Assembly: GCF_010645065.1 (NCBI RefSeq)
Contig: NZ_JAADZW010000012.1
Coordinates: 1-64,000 of the forward strand
DNA from: Flavobacterium fluviatile
GTDB lineage: Bacteria > Bacteroidota > Bacteroidia > Flavobacteriales > Flavobacteriaceae
Direction: 5' to 3'
DNA length: 64,000 nt
Positions 35,534-47,000 of the stretch are shown here, piece after piece (the first letter of the stretch is position 1; each line of letters starts with the position of its first letter). Below the pieces are notes generated by a model. It searched no databases and had not been told where the DNA came from. It saw only the letters and a program-made list of their open reading frames with translations. The position numbers were made by a program, and so were the translations under genes.

Positions 35534-38077
35534 ATGAATAGATTTTCAATATTTATCATAACACTGCTCACCATTTGTATATCCGAAACGTCAAATGCCT
35601 CCCAGCCTTTTATAACAGATAAAAAGAGTGATGATATTCTTGTTCTGAAAGAGAAATCAAAACCTCTTTCTTTTTTTGTGAATACCGGAACAGATCCAGG
35701 TATTGTACGCGCAATAAGCAATTTGCAGTCCGATTTTGAAAAAGTAACAGGTCAGAAGCCAGCTGTTTTTAATCAAATACCAAGTTCTTCATCGTCATTG
35801 ATCATAATTGGGATAACAGGAACCAATTCTATTATTGACGATTTAATAAAACAGAAAAAAATAGACGGGAAGCTTCTTAAAGGGAAAAACGAAAAATTCG
35901 TTATACAAAGTGTGAAAAATCCATTCAGCGGAGTGGAGCAAGCTCTTGTAATTGCTGGCAGCGACAAACGGGGAACAATCTATGGCATCTATGAACTGTC
36001 CAGACAAATCGGGGTTTCTCCATGGTACTATTGGGCTGATGTACCTGTTGCGCCAAAAGAAAATATTTATTTCGTAAAAGGAACCTATACTGATGGTGAA
36101 CCAGCCGTAAAATACAGAGGGATTTTTATCAATGATGAGGCACCGGCATTAAGTGGCTGGTCTAAAGCAACTTTTGGTGGTTTTAACAGTAAGTTTTACG
36201 AAAAGGTTTTTGAATTATTGCTTCGGCTTAAAGCCAATTATATCTGGCCAGCCATGTGGGGAAATGCTTTTTATGATGATGATGCAGCAAGCGGACCTCT
36301 CGCTAATGAAATGGGAATTATCGTTGGAACCTCGCACCATGAACCAATGGCCCTGGCGCAAACAGACTGGCATCGCTACATTAAAAAAAACAACCTTCCA
36401 AATGTTTGGGATTATGCTAAAAATAAAACCGTTTTAGACGAATTCTGGAAAAGCGGAATCGTACGCAGTAAAAACTGGGAAAAACTAGTGACAGTTGGAA
36501 TGCGTGGAGACGGGGATGAAGCCATGGGCGAAGGAACAAACATAACACTGCTTGAGAACATTGTAAAAAATCAACGCAGTATCATAGAAAAAGTAACGGG
36601 TCAAAAAGCCGAAAAAACGCCTCAAGTTTGGGCTTTGTACAAAGAAGTTCAGGATTATTATGACAAAGGAATGCGGGTTCCTGACGATGTAACGTTATTA
36701 TTTTGTGATGATAACTGGGGAAATGTCCGCAAGCTTCCGGATCCTGCGAAACCTTTGCACAAAGGCGGTTACGGAATGTACTACCACTTTGATTACGTTG
36801 GAGGACCAAGAAACTCGAAATGGATCAATATAAGTCCGATACAAAGAGTCTGGGAACAAATGAATCTAAGCTATGAACACGGTGTCGATAAAATCTGGAT
36901 TGTGAATGTAGGCGATTTGAAGCCAATGGAATTCCCTGTCAGTTTCTTTTTGGACATGGCGTGGAATCCAAAACAATTCAATTCGCAGAATCTTTTTGAT
37001 TATACTAAAAATTGGGCAAGTCAGCAATTTGGAGAAAAGCACGCTAAAGAAATAGCCGAATTGTTAAACACTTATCCAAAATACAATCGTCGCGTTACTC
37101 CGGAAATGCTGACTAGTAAAATATACAGTCTTGCAAATTACAATGAATTTGAAAGGGTAGTTAACGATTACAAAAATTTATCTCTTGATGCTTATCGCAT
37201 ATACAATGATATTCCCAACGAATTTAAAGATGCTTATTTTCAGCTTGTATTATATCCTATAGATGCATGCAGTAATTTGTATGAAATGTATTTTGCTCAG
37301 GCAAAAAATAAACAACTGGCTGCCGAAAAAAACAGAGAGGCCAATTTTTTTGCGGCGAAAGTAAAAACCTTCTTTGCCCGTGATTCTATTCTTCAGCACA
37401 AATACAATAATGAAATTTCCGGTGGAAAGTGGACGCATATTATGGACCAAATGCGAATTGGATATACCAGCTGGCATGATGAACCCAAAAATATTCTGCC
37501 AGATGTGACTTATATTTCGGAAAAAGAAAAATCCGGAGTAAAAGTATTCCGGGAAAAAGACGGTTATGTTTCTATAGAAGCAGAAAATTTTTCTGCGTTA
37601 AACAATTCTGATAAAATTCATTGGGAGGTAATACCGGATTTTGGAAAAACGAGAAGCGGTATCACAACATTTCCACAAAATAGATATCCGTCAAATAACG
37701 ATAACATCTTTGTCGAATACGAAATAGATTTTGTTTCAACGGGAGACTTTACTGTAGAATTGCTTTTGGCTCCGACACTTAATTTTAACAGCAACAAAGG
37801 TCTTCGTTATGAAGTTTCTTTTGATAAAGAAAAGCCACAGATCATAAATTTTAATGGGCATTACCGTGGTGAATTAGGGAAGTGGCAGGCAGAACATCTG
37901 ATACATTCTGTTACTAAACATTCCGTTTCAGGAGCAGGAAAACATGTTTTACGTTTTCGGGTGCTGGATCCCGGGATAGTTTTGCAGAAAATTTTGATAG
38001 ACACCGGAGGATTGAAACCTTCTTATTTAGGACCACCTCAAAGTGATGTGATTCCTGATGGCAGTGTTAAAAATTAA
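35534..38077 (+). CDS. GH115 alpha-glucuronidase
   Basis: The 847-residue secreted enzyme (signal peptide to about residue 23) matches GH115 throughout. It has an N-terminal alpha/beta domain (IAGSDKRGTIYGIYELSRQIG, as in other glucuronidases), then the barrel start YRGIFINDEAPALSGW, the conserved ANYIWPAMWGNAF, GTSHHEPM and MRGDGDEAM. A helical domain and a C-terminal beta-sandwich (YVSIEAENFSALNN onward) follow. Unlike GH67, this family removes (methyl)glucuronic acid from internal xylose residues of long xylan. The two enzymes are therefore complementary, with GH115 acting early and GH67 finishing on short ends. It is the fourth gene of the GH43-led operon. Confidence 0.92.
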   Translation: MNRFSIFIITLLTICISETSNASQPFITDKKSDDILVLKEKSKPLSFFVNTGTDPGIVRAISNLQSDFEKVTGQKPAVFNQIPSSSSSLIIIGITGTNSIIDDLIKQKKIDGKLLKGKNEKFVIQSVKNPFSGVEQALVIAGSDKRGTIYGIYELSRQIGVSPWYYWADVPVAPKENIYFVKGTYTDGEPAVKYRGIFINDEAPALSGWSKATFGGFNSKFYEKVFELLLRLKANYIWPAMWGNAFYDDDAASGPLANEMGIIVGTSHHEPMALAQTDWHRYIKKNNLPNVWDYAKNKTVLDEFWKSGIVRSKNWEKLVTVGMRGDGDEAMGEGTNITLLENIVKNQRSIIEKVTGQKAEKTPQVWALYKEVQDYYDKGMRVPDDVTLLFCDDNWGNVRKLPDPAKPLHKGGYGMYYHFDYVGGPRNSKWINISPIQRVWEQMNLSYEHGVDKIWIVNVGDLKPMEFPVSFFLDMAWNPKQFNSQNLFDYTKNWASQQFGEKHAKEIAELLNTYPKYNRRVTPEMLTSKIYSLANYNEFERVVNDYKNLSLDAYRIYNDIPNEFKDAYFQLVLYPIDACSNLYEMYFAQAKNKQLAAEKNREANFFAAKVKTFFARDSILQHKYNNEISGGKWTHIMDQMRIGYTSWHDEPKNILPDVTYISEKEKSGVKVFREKDGYVSIEAENFSALNNSDKIHWEVIPDFGKTRSGITTFPQNRYPSNNDNIFVEYEIDFVSTGDFTVELLLAPTLNFNSNKGLRYEVSFDKEKPQIINFNGHYRGELGKWQAEHLIHSVTKHSVSGAGKHVLRFRVLDPGIVLQKILIDTGGLKPSYLGPPQSDVIPDGSVKN

Positions 38078-38176
38078 AATTGTTTGTTATAAATTATTCT
38101 GTTTTTAAATTATAAAAATAATTTCTGATTATTATTTTTCCTTTGCAATTCAATTGAGTAATTAATCTAACGTGTT

Positions 38177-40120
38177 ATGAATTTCAAGTATATCGTATGT
38201 TTATGTGTGTTTGGTTTTTTAAAATTAAGTGCACAATCAATTGTAAACAGTCCCGATGGAAAACTCAGGGTTTCGGTTTCTGTAGAGAATGGAATGCCTT
38301 TGTACAGTATTTCATATAATGAAAAAGTCTTCTTAGAAAATTCACCTTTGGGTCTGAAAACCAATGTTGGAGATTTTACATCAGGATTAATTTTAAAAGC
38401 AGCTGCAGTACAAAATAAAATAGATGAAACCTATCAGCTTCCTAATATAAAGCAAAGTCTTGTACATTATGAAGCGAATGAAGGTGTATTGTCTTTTAGC
38501 AAAAATAATACGGCCGCAATTGATGTAATATTCAGGGTAAGCAATAATAATGTAGCTTTTAAATATAAAGTGTATCCTCAAAAAGATGCCCGCTCTTGTG
38601 TGGTACAAGAAGAGGCTTCCGGTTTTCTTCTGCCTGAAGGAACAACTACATTTCTTTGTCCGCAGAGCAAGCCAATGACAGGATATGCAAGGACAGCCCC
38701 AAGTTATGAAACGTCGTACACATTAGATGCTCCAATGGGTAAAAACGGTATAGGTGAGGGATATACATTTCCTTGTCTTTTTAAAGTAAATAATAAGGGT
38801 TGGGTTTTGATATCAGAAACTGGTGTGGACAGTGGTTATTGCGCAAGCAGGCTGATCGGACATGATAAAGGATTATATACAATCGGATTTCCAATGCAGG
38901 GAGAGAATAACGGAAACGGAACAGTTGCTCCGGGAATACCGCTAATTGGTGAAACTCCCTGGCGCACTATTACAATTGGAGAAACCCTTGCACCAATTGT
39001 AGAAACGACTATTCCGTTTGATTTGGTTAAGCCAAAGTATCAGGCTTCAAGAGAATACCAATATACAAAAGGAACCTGGAGCTGGATCATGAAAATGGAT
39101 AGTAATACTACTTTTCCGGTACAGAAGCAATACATCGATTTTAGTGCTGCCATGGGATATGAAACCATTTTGATTGATGCACTTTGGGATACTCAGATAG
39201 GAAAGGATAAAATTGCTGAACTGGCTCAATATGGTGCAGCAAAAGGTGTTGGTTTGTATTTGTGGTATAATTCCAATGGGTATTGGAATGACGCTCCCCA
39301 GGGACCGAGAGGCATGATGGACAATATGACAATCCGCCGTCAGGAAATGGCCTGGATGAAAAGTATTGGCGTAAAAGGAATTAAAGTTGACTTTTTTGGA
39401 GGCGATAAACAGGTCACTATAAAGTTGTATGAAGATATCCTGACCGATGCCAATGATTTTGGGATAATGGTTATTTTTCACGGCTGCACATTGCCAAGAG
39501 GCTGGGAGCGTATGTATCCAAACTACGCCTCCAGTGAAGCAGTTTTAGCCAGTGAAAACCTGTATTTTGGACAAGCAAGCTGCAATAATGAAGCAATGAA
39601 CGCCTCTATGCATACTTTTATCCGGAATACTGTAGGCAGCATGGATTTTGGAGGAAGTGCCCTTAATGAATTTTACAATGCAGATAACACTCCCAATAAA
39701 GGATCAAAACGAAAAACTTCGGATGTATTTGCTTTAGCAACCGCTGTGTTGTTTCAAAGTGGGGTTCAGCATTTTGCTTTAGCGCCTAATAATTTAGCTG
39801 ATGCTCCGGAGTGGGCAGTTAATTTTATGAAAGAAGTACCGACAACCTGGGATGAAGTTCGTTATTTAGATGGATATCCCGGCAAATACGTTTTACTTGC
39901 ACGCCGAAAAGGAACAAAATGGTATATAGCAGGGGTGAATGCCCAAAAAGAAACCTTAAAGCTTAAAATTAAACTGCCAATGATTGCAGCCGGAGCATTA
40001 TTAAAATGTTATTATGATGATGAAAAGTTAAATGGAAAAACAAAAAAAATCACTTTAAAAAACAGCAAGGAGACAGAAATTATGATTCCGTGCAACGGCG
40101 GCGTACTTCTTTTGAATTAA
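38177..40120 (+). CDS. GH97 family glycoside hydrolase, retaining type
   Basis: The 647-residue secreted enzyme (signal peptide ending near LSAQ) has the GH97 plan: an N-terminal beta-super-sandwich (residues about 20-280), a TIM barrel (about 290-550), and a short C-terminal beta domain. The barrel motif GIKVDFFGG carries Asp405 where retaining GH97 members (alpha-galactosidase type) have their nucleophile; inverting alpha-glucosidases use glutamates elsewhere. An alpha-galactosidase or similar activity is therefore more likely. It closes the xylan operon 99 bp after GH115, which hints at an alpha-linked sugar on the side chains of the natural xylan. A hairpin terminator follows. Confidence 0.88.
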   Translation: MNFKYIVCLCVFGFLKLSAQSIVNSPDGKLRVSVSVENGMPLYSISYNEKVFLENSPLGLKTNVGDFTSGLILKAAAVQNKIDETYQLPNIKQSLVHYEANEGVLSFSKNNTAAIDVIFRVSNNNVAFKYKVYPQKDARSCVVQEEASGFLLPEGTTTFLCPQSKPMTGYARTAPSYETSYTLDAPMGKNGIGEGYTFPCLFKVNNKGWVLISETGVDSGYCASRLIGHDKGLYTIGFPMQGENNGNGTVAPGIPLIGETPWRTITIGETLAPIVETTIPFDLVKPKYQASREYQYTKGTWSWIMKMDSNTTFPVQKQYIDFSAAMGYETILIDALWDTQIGKDKIAELAQYGAAKGVGLYLWYNSNGYWNDAPQGPRGMMDNMTIRRQEMAWMKSIGVKGIKVDFFGGDKQVTIKLYEDILTDANDFGIMVIFHGCTLPRGWERMYPNYASSEAVLASENLYFGQASCNNEAMNASMHTFIRNTVGSMDFGGSALNEFYNADNTPNKGSKRKTSDVFALATAVLFQSGVQHFALAPNNLADAPEWAVNFMKEVPTTWDEVRYLDGYPGKYVLLARRKGTKWYIAGVNAQKETLKLKIKLPMIAAGALLKCYYDDEKLNGKTKKITLKNSKETEIMIPCNGGVLLLN

Positions 40121-40151
40121 TATTTATGTGATTTACTTATAGTTAATATGA

Positions 40152-40178
40152 AAAAAGCTGCAAATAAGCAGCTCTTTT
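40152..40178. terminator. Hairpin between convergent GH97 and GH3 genes
   Basis: AAAAAAGCTGC, a loop AAATAA and GCAGCTCTTTT form a 6-bp GC-containing stem with A/T tails on both sides. It is placed 30 bp after the GH97 stop and 37 bp after the GH3 stop (minus strand). Confidence 0.65.
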
Positions 40179-40215
40179 CATTATTTAAAATTGGTTTAAT
40201 CAGTTTAAAAAATTG

Positions 40216-42378
40216 TTATTGGATAGTCACTGCCAGACTATTCACAATATTTTTGGCTGATGTAGCGGTATAAAGCATGAACTCTCCCGATTCAGTTTTC
40301 CAGCCTGAAGTTTTTTCATCGTAAAACGCCAGGTCTTTTACTTTTACTTTTAAGTCTACAGTTTTTTGTTCTCCCGGCGCCAGAAATATTTTATCAAATG
40401 CTTTTAACTCTTTTTTAGGTCTTAAAACAGACGGTGCAGTTTGACCTGCATACAATTGAACGACTTCAGCACCGTTTGTTTTTCCTGTATTTTTAATGTT
40501 GAATTTTACTGTTATTTCATCATCAACGCCATAAACTTTTTTGTCAGCCGTGACATTCGAAATTTCAAAAGAAGTATAAGACAAGCCATAGCCAAAAGGA
40601 TATTGAGGCTCAATTTGTTTAGTATCAAACCAGCGATAACCCACGAGAATATCTTCATCATAATTCACTTTTAAGTCATGTCCGGGATAGGCTCCTAACG
40701 CATGGGCTGGAGACTGGCTTAAGGTAACCGGAATTGTAAAAGGCAGTTTCCCTGAAGGAAACTCTTTGCCGCTCAATACATCAACAATTGCGTTGCCGGC
40801 TTCCATTCCGCCATACCATCCCCACACTAAGGCAGAAACACGGGATTCAATACCCGCCAATTCAAGTGGAGAACCGGCAATAATCACGACAATTGTTTTA
40901 GGATTTGCTTTCGCTACTTCCTGAATCAAAGTTTCCTGTCCATAAGGCAAACGCATATGTAGCCTGTCAAACGATTCCGAATCAAAATCGTGGTTCAAAC
41001 CTGCAAAGACAATTGCGACATCAGATTTTTTGGCCTGAGCCACTGCCTCATCGATTAATTTCCAGTCTGCTTTATCTGTGTTTAACTGCCCGGCGCTGCT
41101 TCGTTCCACAACATGAGATTGTTTCTCATAGCCCTGTGCAAAATTAATCTGCATCGACTTTCCGTATTTATCTGTTATAGCCTGAAGAGGTGTTACTTCA
41201 TATAAAGCTTTGATTTCTGAACTAAATCCTCCTCCGCAGTGTGTACGGGTAGCATTATCACCAATAACAGCTATTGATTTTAAGGTACTCATATTTAAGG
41301 GCAGTGTTTGCTTTTCGTTTTTTAACAGAACAATTGCTTCTACAGCAGAACGATAGGCTGCCTGCTGATGCTCTTTTGTATTTATAGACCCTTTTATACG
41401 GGTTTGAGGATCCAGAACTTTGGTTTTAATCATAACCCTCAGAATGTTTGCTACTTTTTCATTCACAATGCTTTCCTTTATACGCCCTTCCTGTACCGCT
41501 TTAATCAAAGGATCAGCAAAGTACCAGTCATTGTAGTTTTCTTTTTCAGTTCCCATCTCTAAGTCCAGACCAGCCAAAGCTGCTTTTTCTGTACTGTGAA
41601 CAGCATCCCAATCCGACATGTAAACGCCTTTAAAATTGAATTCTTTTCGTAAAAGCGTTCTTCCCAGATAATTATTTTCGGTACAATATTCCCCTCTGAA
41701 TTTATTATAAGCGCCCATTACACCCAATGCTCCGGCATCAACAACTGAAGATTTGAAACCCGGTAAATAAATTTCACGCAAAGCTCTTTCGCTCATAGTT
41801 ACATCTACTACAAAACGATTTTCTTCCTGGTTATTGGCTACGAAATGTTTTACGCAAGCTGCAACATCCTGTGTTTGCAAGGCCTTAATATAACTTATTG
41901 AAAGTTGGGAAATAAGAAAAGGATCTTCGCTCAGATACTCAAAGTTTCGCCCGCAAAGCGGAGAACGAATGATATTGATTCCCGGGCCAAGTAAAACGTC
42001 TTTTTTTCGAAAACGTGCTTCTTCGCCTAAAACAATTCCGCGCTGTTTTGCCAGTTCCAGATTCCAGCTTGCAGCCATAGCTGTTCCCGGAGGAAAGGAG
42101 GTAGAGAAATCATCAGTTTGCCCCGTATATTTCCAGTTATGACGATTCATTTCTGCCCTGACCCCATGTGGGCCGTCAGATAAAGCCCATTCCGGAATTC
42201 CAAGATGTTTTATCTGTTCCGTGTAAAATTTAGAATTCCCATGCAGCATGCCGACTTTTTCTTTCAGAGTCATTTTCTTAATTAACTGCTGAATTTTTTT
42301 CTCAACAGCATTATCTGTTTGTGAAAAAGAACTTTGAAATGCTGAAAACAAAACAATAGCCATAAATCGTAATCTCAT
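40216..42378 (-). CDS. GH3 beta-glucosidase/beta-xylosidase with fibronectin-III-like domain
   Basis: The 720-residue secreted GH3 enzyme has a signal peptide ending near SSFSQ. The barrel includes LSDGPHGVRAE, KHFVANNQEENR and the nucleophile Asp256 in GVYMSDWD. The alpha/beta-sandwich domain and C-terminal fibronectin-III-like domain (GYGLSYTSFEISNV) follow, without a PA14 insert. It shares only the family with the 16.2-kb GH3, so the two should differ in specificity. The gene is downstream of the second susCD pair but 254 bp away with its own TAnnTTTG box. It may belong to that locus or act for the xylan locus it faces. The substrate, a beta-glucoside or beta-xyloside, is open. Confidence 0.88.
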   Translation of the reverse strand: MRLRFMAIVLFSAFQSSFSQTDNAVEKKIQQLIKKMTLKEKVGMLHGNSKFYTEQIKHLGIPEWALSDGPHGVRAEMNRHNWKYTGQTDDFSTSFPPGTAMAASWNLELAKQRGIVLGEEARFRKKDVLLGPGINIIRSPLCGRNFEYLSEDPFLISQLSISYIKALQTQDVAACVKHFVANNQEENRFVVDVTMSERALREIYLPGFKSSVVDAGALGVMGAYNKFRGEYCTENNYLGRTLLRKEFNFKGVYMSDWDAVHSTEKAALAGLDLEMGTEKENYNDWYFADPLIKAVQEGRIKESIVNEKVANILRVMIKTKVLDPQTRIKGSINTKEHQQAAYRSAVEAIVLLKNEKQTLPLNMSTLKSIAVIGDNATRTHCGGGFSSEIKALYEVTPLQAITDKYGKSMQINFAQGYEKQSHVVERSSAGQLNTDKADWKLIDEAVAQAKKSDVAIVFAGLNHDFDSESFDRLHMRLPYGQETLIQEVAKANPKTIVVIIAGSPLELAGIESRVSALVWGWYGGMEAGNAIVDVLSGKEFPSGKLPFTIPVTLSQSPAHALGAYPGHDLKVNYDEDILVGYRWFDTKQIEPQYPFGYGLSYTSFEISNVTADKKVYGVDDEITVKFNIKNTGKTNGAEVVQLYAGQTAPSVLRPKKELKAFDKIFLAPGEQKTVDLKVKVKDLAFYDEKTSGWKTESGEFMLYTATSAKNIVNSLAVTIQ

Positions 42379-42461
42379 TTGATATGTTTTAGAAAACCTT
42401 TTGGTTAAATTAAATAATTGATTTAATGATAAATTCGGAAATAAACCCGGTTAAAAGTTTT

Positions 42462-42469
42462 CAAAAGTA
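42462..42469 (-). promoter_or_regulatory. Candidate -7 box for the second GH3 gene
   Basis: The minus strand reads TACTTTTG, an exact TAnnTTTG, about 85 bp before the GH3 start. No TTG lies at the ideal distance upstream, so the call is weak, but it suggests transcription separate from susCD. Confidence 0.35.
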
Positions 42470-42632
42470 GCCGAATGACGTGTATTGGAATCCTACAAAT
42501 CGAGCATTTTATATAATAAATGAAGCAGACTTAAAAGAAAAAATCCAAATTTTCAAATCGTTATAATAAATGCATCATGCTTGTTATTCAGTATGGAAAT
42601 TTTACCTGATCTCAGATAGACTGTTTTACGTT

Positions 42633-44081
42633 TTAAGGATTGGGTTCCATCAAATGATTAGTCGATATTTCTCCGCTGGGTATTGGCCAGATATAATTGC
42701 TGCTGGTTGGCAAGACCAGTGGAGCAGTACCTATAGTCCCTTTTTTTGCAGGCAGGGTTTGTACTTTTCTTTGCAAGTCCATTAGTCGGAAACCTTCGCC
42801 TAAAAATTCAATATCTCTCTCTTTTTGTATTGTTGCAATCAGGGCTTCCTTCGTTGCAATCTCATCTTCCGGAAAAACATATCCTGGATCTGCACGGTTT
42901 CTTACCGCTTTGAGCAATGCTTTTGATTTTTCTAAATCATTGGTATGAGCAGCTGCTTCGGCATAGTTTAATAGTACTTCAGCATAACGAATTACCGGCA
43001 CATAGTCCCTAAAAGGTGCTGTTGTGACACTGAATTTTTTTAGTACTTTTTGATTCGCTGCACTTTTACCGATAAGCCCCGAACGGGCATCCGTTGCAGA
43101 ACTGAATACCGGATCACTAACAATACCTTCTGCTGTCAAAAAAATAATGGGCTGTGTTAAATAGTTATAGGCAAGAGCATATTGTGCAGAAGGTGTTTCG
43201 GTGGTCGAGTTCGCAAAAGGAATAGAAAAAACGGCTTCAGTTCCGGTGTAGCTTCCTCCGAAAATAGCAGCATAATTAGTTTCTAATTTTTGAGTTAAAT
43301 TTCCTTCTGTATATTGAAAAGGCAGGGTAGCAGAAACGATTTTTTCAGATTCTGCAATTACTTTCTCAAAATTATTCTGAACCAATAAAACCCTTGTTTT
43401 TAATGCAATAGCTGTACATTTTTTGGCTCTGGAAGTATTGAGCAATTGTGTTGCGTAACTAATTGGCAAATCTGCTTCGGCTTCATCTAAATCTTTTAGG
43501 ATTTGGGTGTACACCATTTCTACAGAGCTTCGCGCCAGATCATTATTGCCGGATGTAGTTATAGGTGTTAATCGCAAAGGCAGCCCTAAAGCACTTTTGT
43601 CCTGATTATAAGGTTTGGCATAAGTCTGAACCAGATTAAAATAGCACAAGGCACGCACAAATTTGGCTTCGGCACTATAATTTTTGGCCAGTTCTTTTGA
43701 AATTACCGTAGTTTCATTCATTTTACTGATTAAAATATTGGATGCATTAATGGCGGTGTATCCAATGGACCAGACATTATTTACAAAATCATTTGTTGAT
43801 GCCACGTTTTGATTCCACACAGCAGAACCGGTTGCTGCATTTCCGTCATTCTGTCCAAACTGATCGGCGCGCTTTTCGTTAAAAACAATGAACCGGCCTC
43901 CGTAAAAACTTTGGTTTTGCAGCTGTTTGTATAAATTATTGGTCTGAGCCAGAATTTTCTCCGGAGTACTGAATGCAATTGATTCGGGAATACTGGTTTC
44001 AGGCTCAGTGTCTAATAAATCGTCATTGCAGGCGGAGGTGAAAAGTAAAATAATCCAGCTTATAAAAATATATTTTTTCAT
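42633..44081 (-). CDS. SusD/RagB family lipoprotein (haloperoxidase locus)
   Basis: This 482-residue lipoprotein (TSACNDDLLDTEPE, Cys about residue 18) has SusD helices: AEAKFVRALCYFNLVQTYAKPY, EVLLNYAEAAAHT, and the C-terminal ERDIEFLGEGFRLMDLQRK and YIWPIPSGEI. It would bind the unknown ligand of the SusC encoded 15 bp upstream and close its pore. It is much shorter than the xylan SusD (647 residues), and the two show no specific resemblance beyond the family. The pair lies at the end of the haloperoxidase/FG-GAP cluster. Confidence 0.9.
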   Translation of the reverse strand: MKKYIFISWIILLFTSACNDDLLDTEPETSIPESIAFSTPEKILAQTNNLYKQLQNQSFYGGRFIVFNEKRADQFGQNDGNAATGSAVWNQNVASTNDFVNNVWSIGYTAINASNILISKMNETTVISKELAKNYSAEAKFVRALCYFNLVQTYAKPYNQDKSALGLPLRLTPITTSGNNDLARSSVEMVYTQILKDLDEAEADLPISYATQLLNTSRAKKCTAIALKTRVLLVQNNFEKVIAESEKIVSATLPFQYTEGNLTQKLETNYAAIFGGSYTGTEAVFSIPFANSTTETPSAQYALAYNYLTQPIIFLTAEGIVSDPVFSSATDARSGLIGKSAANQKVLKKFSVTTAPFRDYVPVIRYAEVLLNYAEAAAHTNDLEKSKALLKAVRNRADPGYVFPEDEIATKEALIATIQKERDIEFLGEGFRLMDLQRKVQTLPAKKGTIGTAPLVLPTSSNYIWPIPSGEISTNHLMEPNP

Positions 44082-44096
44082 TGTTTTTGCTTTTAA

Positions 44097-47000
44097 TTAA
44101 AATCCAATATTCAACCCCAAAGTATATACCTGGGCATTAGGCGGCACATTTTGATCTTTTCCTGAGTTGATAGAGTTTCCATTGATAGAAACTTCGGGAT
44201 CCGAACCTCTGTATTTGGTAAAAGTGTACAGGTTATTTCCCTGCAAATACACATAAACAGAGCTGAATGTGTTTTTTAGAAAAGAAGCTTCCAGAGGTAC
44301 ATTGTATCCCAGAGAAACATTCTTCAGTTTTACGAAAGAACCGTCTTCTACTTTTGAAGTGCTTGAAAATGAAAAACCTGCCGAGACATTATCGCCATAA
44401 TACAACTTTTGAATATCCGTAATCTGGCCTGGTGTTGTCCATCTGTTTTTTATAAATTCCCCATTGTTAAAATAACGCTGGTCTGAATTGGTGGCACGGG
44501 TTCCGTTGTAGAGTTTGTTACCTTGTGAGAAAGTCAGGTTTACTGCTAAAACAAAATTCTTATAATTGAAAGTGTTGTTTAATCCTCCAAATAATTTTGG
44601 CAATGAAGGTCCTTGTATGACACCATCTTTGTAATTGTCTATTGCCGGAGCAGCGCTGCCATCGAGATACGTCCATTTTGGTGATCCGATATGATTGTAC
44701 TGTACTTCTTTGCCTTCACTGTTTATAAAGATCATTTGACCGTTTTCGGGATTTACACCCTTATTTGGTACAGCAAAAACAGATCCGATTGAATAACCTA
44801 CTCTGGTTATATTTTGCACTCCAAATACACTTGGTACAAATACATCGCTCGCTAATGATGTTACTTTATTTTTAAGTGTAGAAAGATTTAGATTTATGTT
44901 CCAATTGAAGTTTCTCGCATTAACAGCAAGCGCATTTATCCCAATTTCAAATCCGGTGTTGTACATGCCGCCCAAATTTTCGTTGATATAATTGTTCGGA
45001 ATTCCTGCAGAAAGCGATTGTGGCGTTTTCAGGATCAAATCCCTGATTTTATTGTTGTAATAATCAAACTCGACTGAAATACGATTGTTTAACATCGAGA
45101 AATTCAGTCCTAAATCAAGTTTCGAACTGGTTTCCCATTTTAGATTCGGATTGGCAGTTTGCGAATAACCCAATGTTGGTGCACCGCCATAAGTAGATGA
45201 ATTATAGGTTCCTATAGCAGGGTAATTTCCTATTTCACTGTTTCCTACAATTCCGTAGCTGGCTCTTAACTTTAAGTTGTTAAGAAAACCGTTTAAGTGG
45301 GAGTCTTTCAAAAAAGATTCTTCCGAAAGATTCCAGCTTACAGAACCTCCTCCGAAATTACCGTATTTATTTCCTTCAGACAATGCTGATAAACCATCAA
45401 TTCTGTAGTTCAGGGTCAGGAAATATTTGTTTTTATAATTGTAGTTTAAGTTGGTAAAATAAGATACCAAGGCATTTTCTGAAAGGTCGTTTCCTATTGG
45501 TGAAATATTAGCATAACTTCCCTGATAATTTTTATAATAAGTGTCGGTAACATTGCTTTGTGTAGCACCCCAGCTTTCCAGCGTTGTTTTAATTCTTTCG
45601 TAACCTGCCAGAATCATAAAATTATGGTGTTCATTAAAAGAGTCTTTGTATGTAATCGTGTTTGCCCAGTCAGTTCTTGATAAATCAGTAGCGATATTGG
45701 TTGCCACGCCGTTGTAAGCGGCACCACCTCCGTGAACTGGATTTAAAAATAGTCTGTTTTCGAGTCCAATGGTATTTAAACCAAAGCTCGTTCTGAAAGT
45801 TAGTTTTTTGGTAATATCAAGCTCTCCATACACATTTCCTAAAAGCGATTTGCTAATTGAAGTTGTAAGATCTAGCTCCTGAACCATAGCTAAATTATAG
45901 GCATTAATTGTACCGATAATAGCCGGGATATTAGCACCATAGCCCACACTTATACCATTCTGAATGCTGTAAGATCCATCCGGATTGTAAACCGGTACAT
46001 TGGGAGGCAAAACATAAGTCATCCTGCCTAGTGGCTCATTCGTAATATACTCTGTGTTATAGGTTGATGAGGATAAAGTGTTACCGGCTACGGCACCTGT
46101 ATTTGGTCCAACATTTTTTGCCCTGCTGTAAGAAAGATTCACACCGGCCCTGATAAACTTATTGAGGTCATGACTGATGTTTAACCGGGTCATGTAATTT
46201 TGAAACGTATTATTCTTTATAAAACTATTTTGGTTGGTGTAATCTAATGAAAAATAATATTGTGTCGTTTCATTACCCCCGGAAACATTAATATTGTGAT
46301 TACTGGAATAACCAGGTTCGTAAGCAACATCATACCAGTTTGTATCTACGGTGCTTCCGTCTGCATTTTGAGAAAGAAAAAATCCGGGTGCTTTGCCTGC
46401 ATTGACCAGGGCTTCATTTTTTATCATCGTATAATCTTCAGCATTTAATAATTTAGGCAGATTATAGGGAGTACTTCGGCTGAACCAGCTGTTGTAATTG
46501 AATCTGGTTTTACCTTTTTTTCCTCTTTTGGTGGTAATAACCATGACGCCGTTTGCTGCTCTGGATCCGTATATCGCAGAAGCAGAGGCATCTTTCAGTA
46601 CATCGACAGAGGCAATATCATTAGGATTGATTCCTGATAGCGGATTGTTGCCAATAAATCCGCCCAATGATCCGGTAAAAACAGCAACTCCATCGACCAC
46701 AATTAGAGGAAAAAGCCCGGAAGTAATGGTATTTAAGCCACGAACCCTAATAACAGGTGTGTTGTTCAATACGCTTGTCGACTGAATTACATCGATTCCT
46801 GTTCCCTGACCGCCTAATAACTGGTCGAAACTTGTAGTAGGCTGGTTCTGTAATTGCCTGGCAGAAATTGTGGAAACTGAACCTGAAAACTCGGATTTTT
46901 TTTGTGATAAATATCCGCTCGAAATCACGACTTCATCTAACTGGCTGGAGTTCTCCTCCAGTATAACTATCAGGCTTTTATCTGACTCTGCAACTAAATT

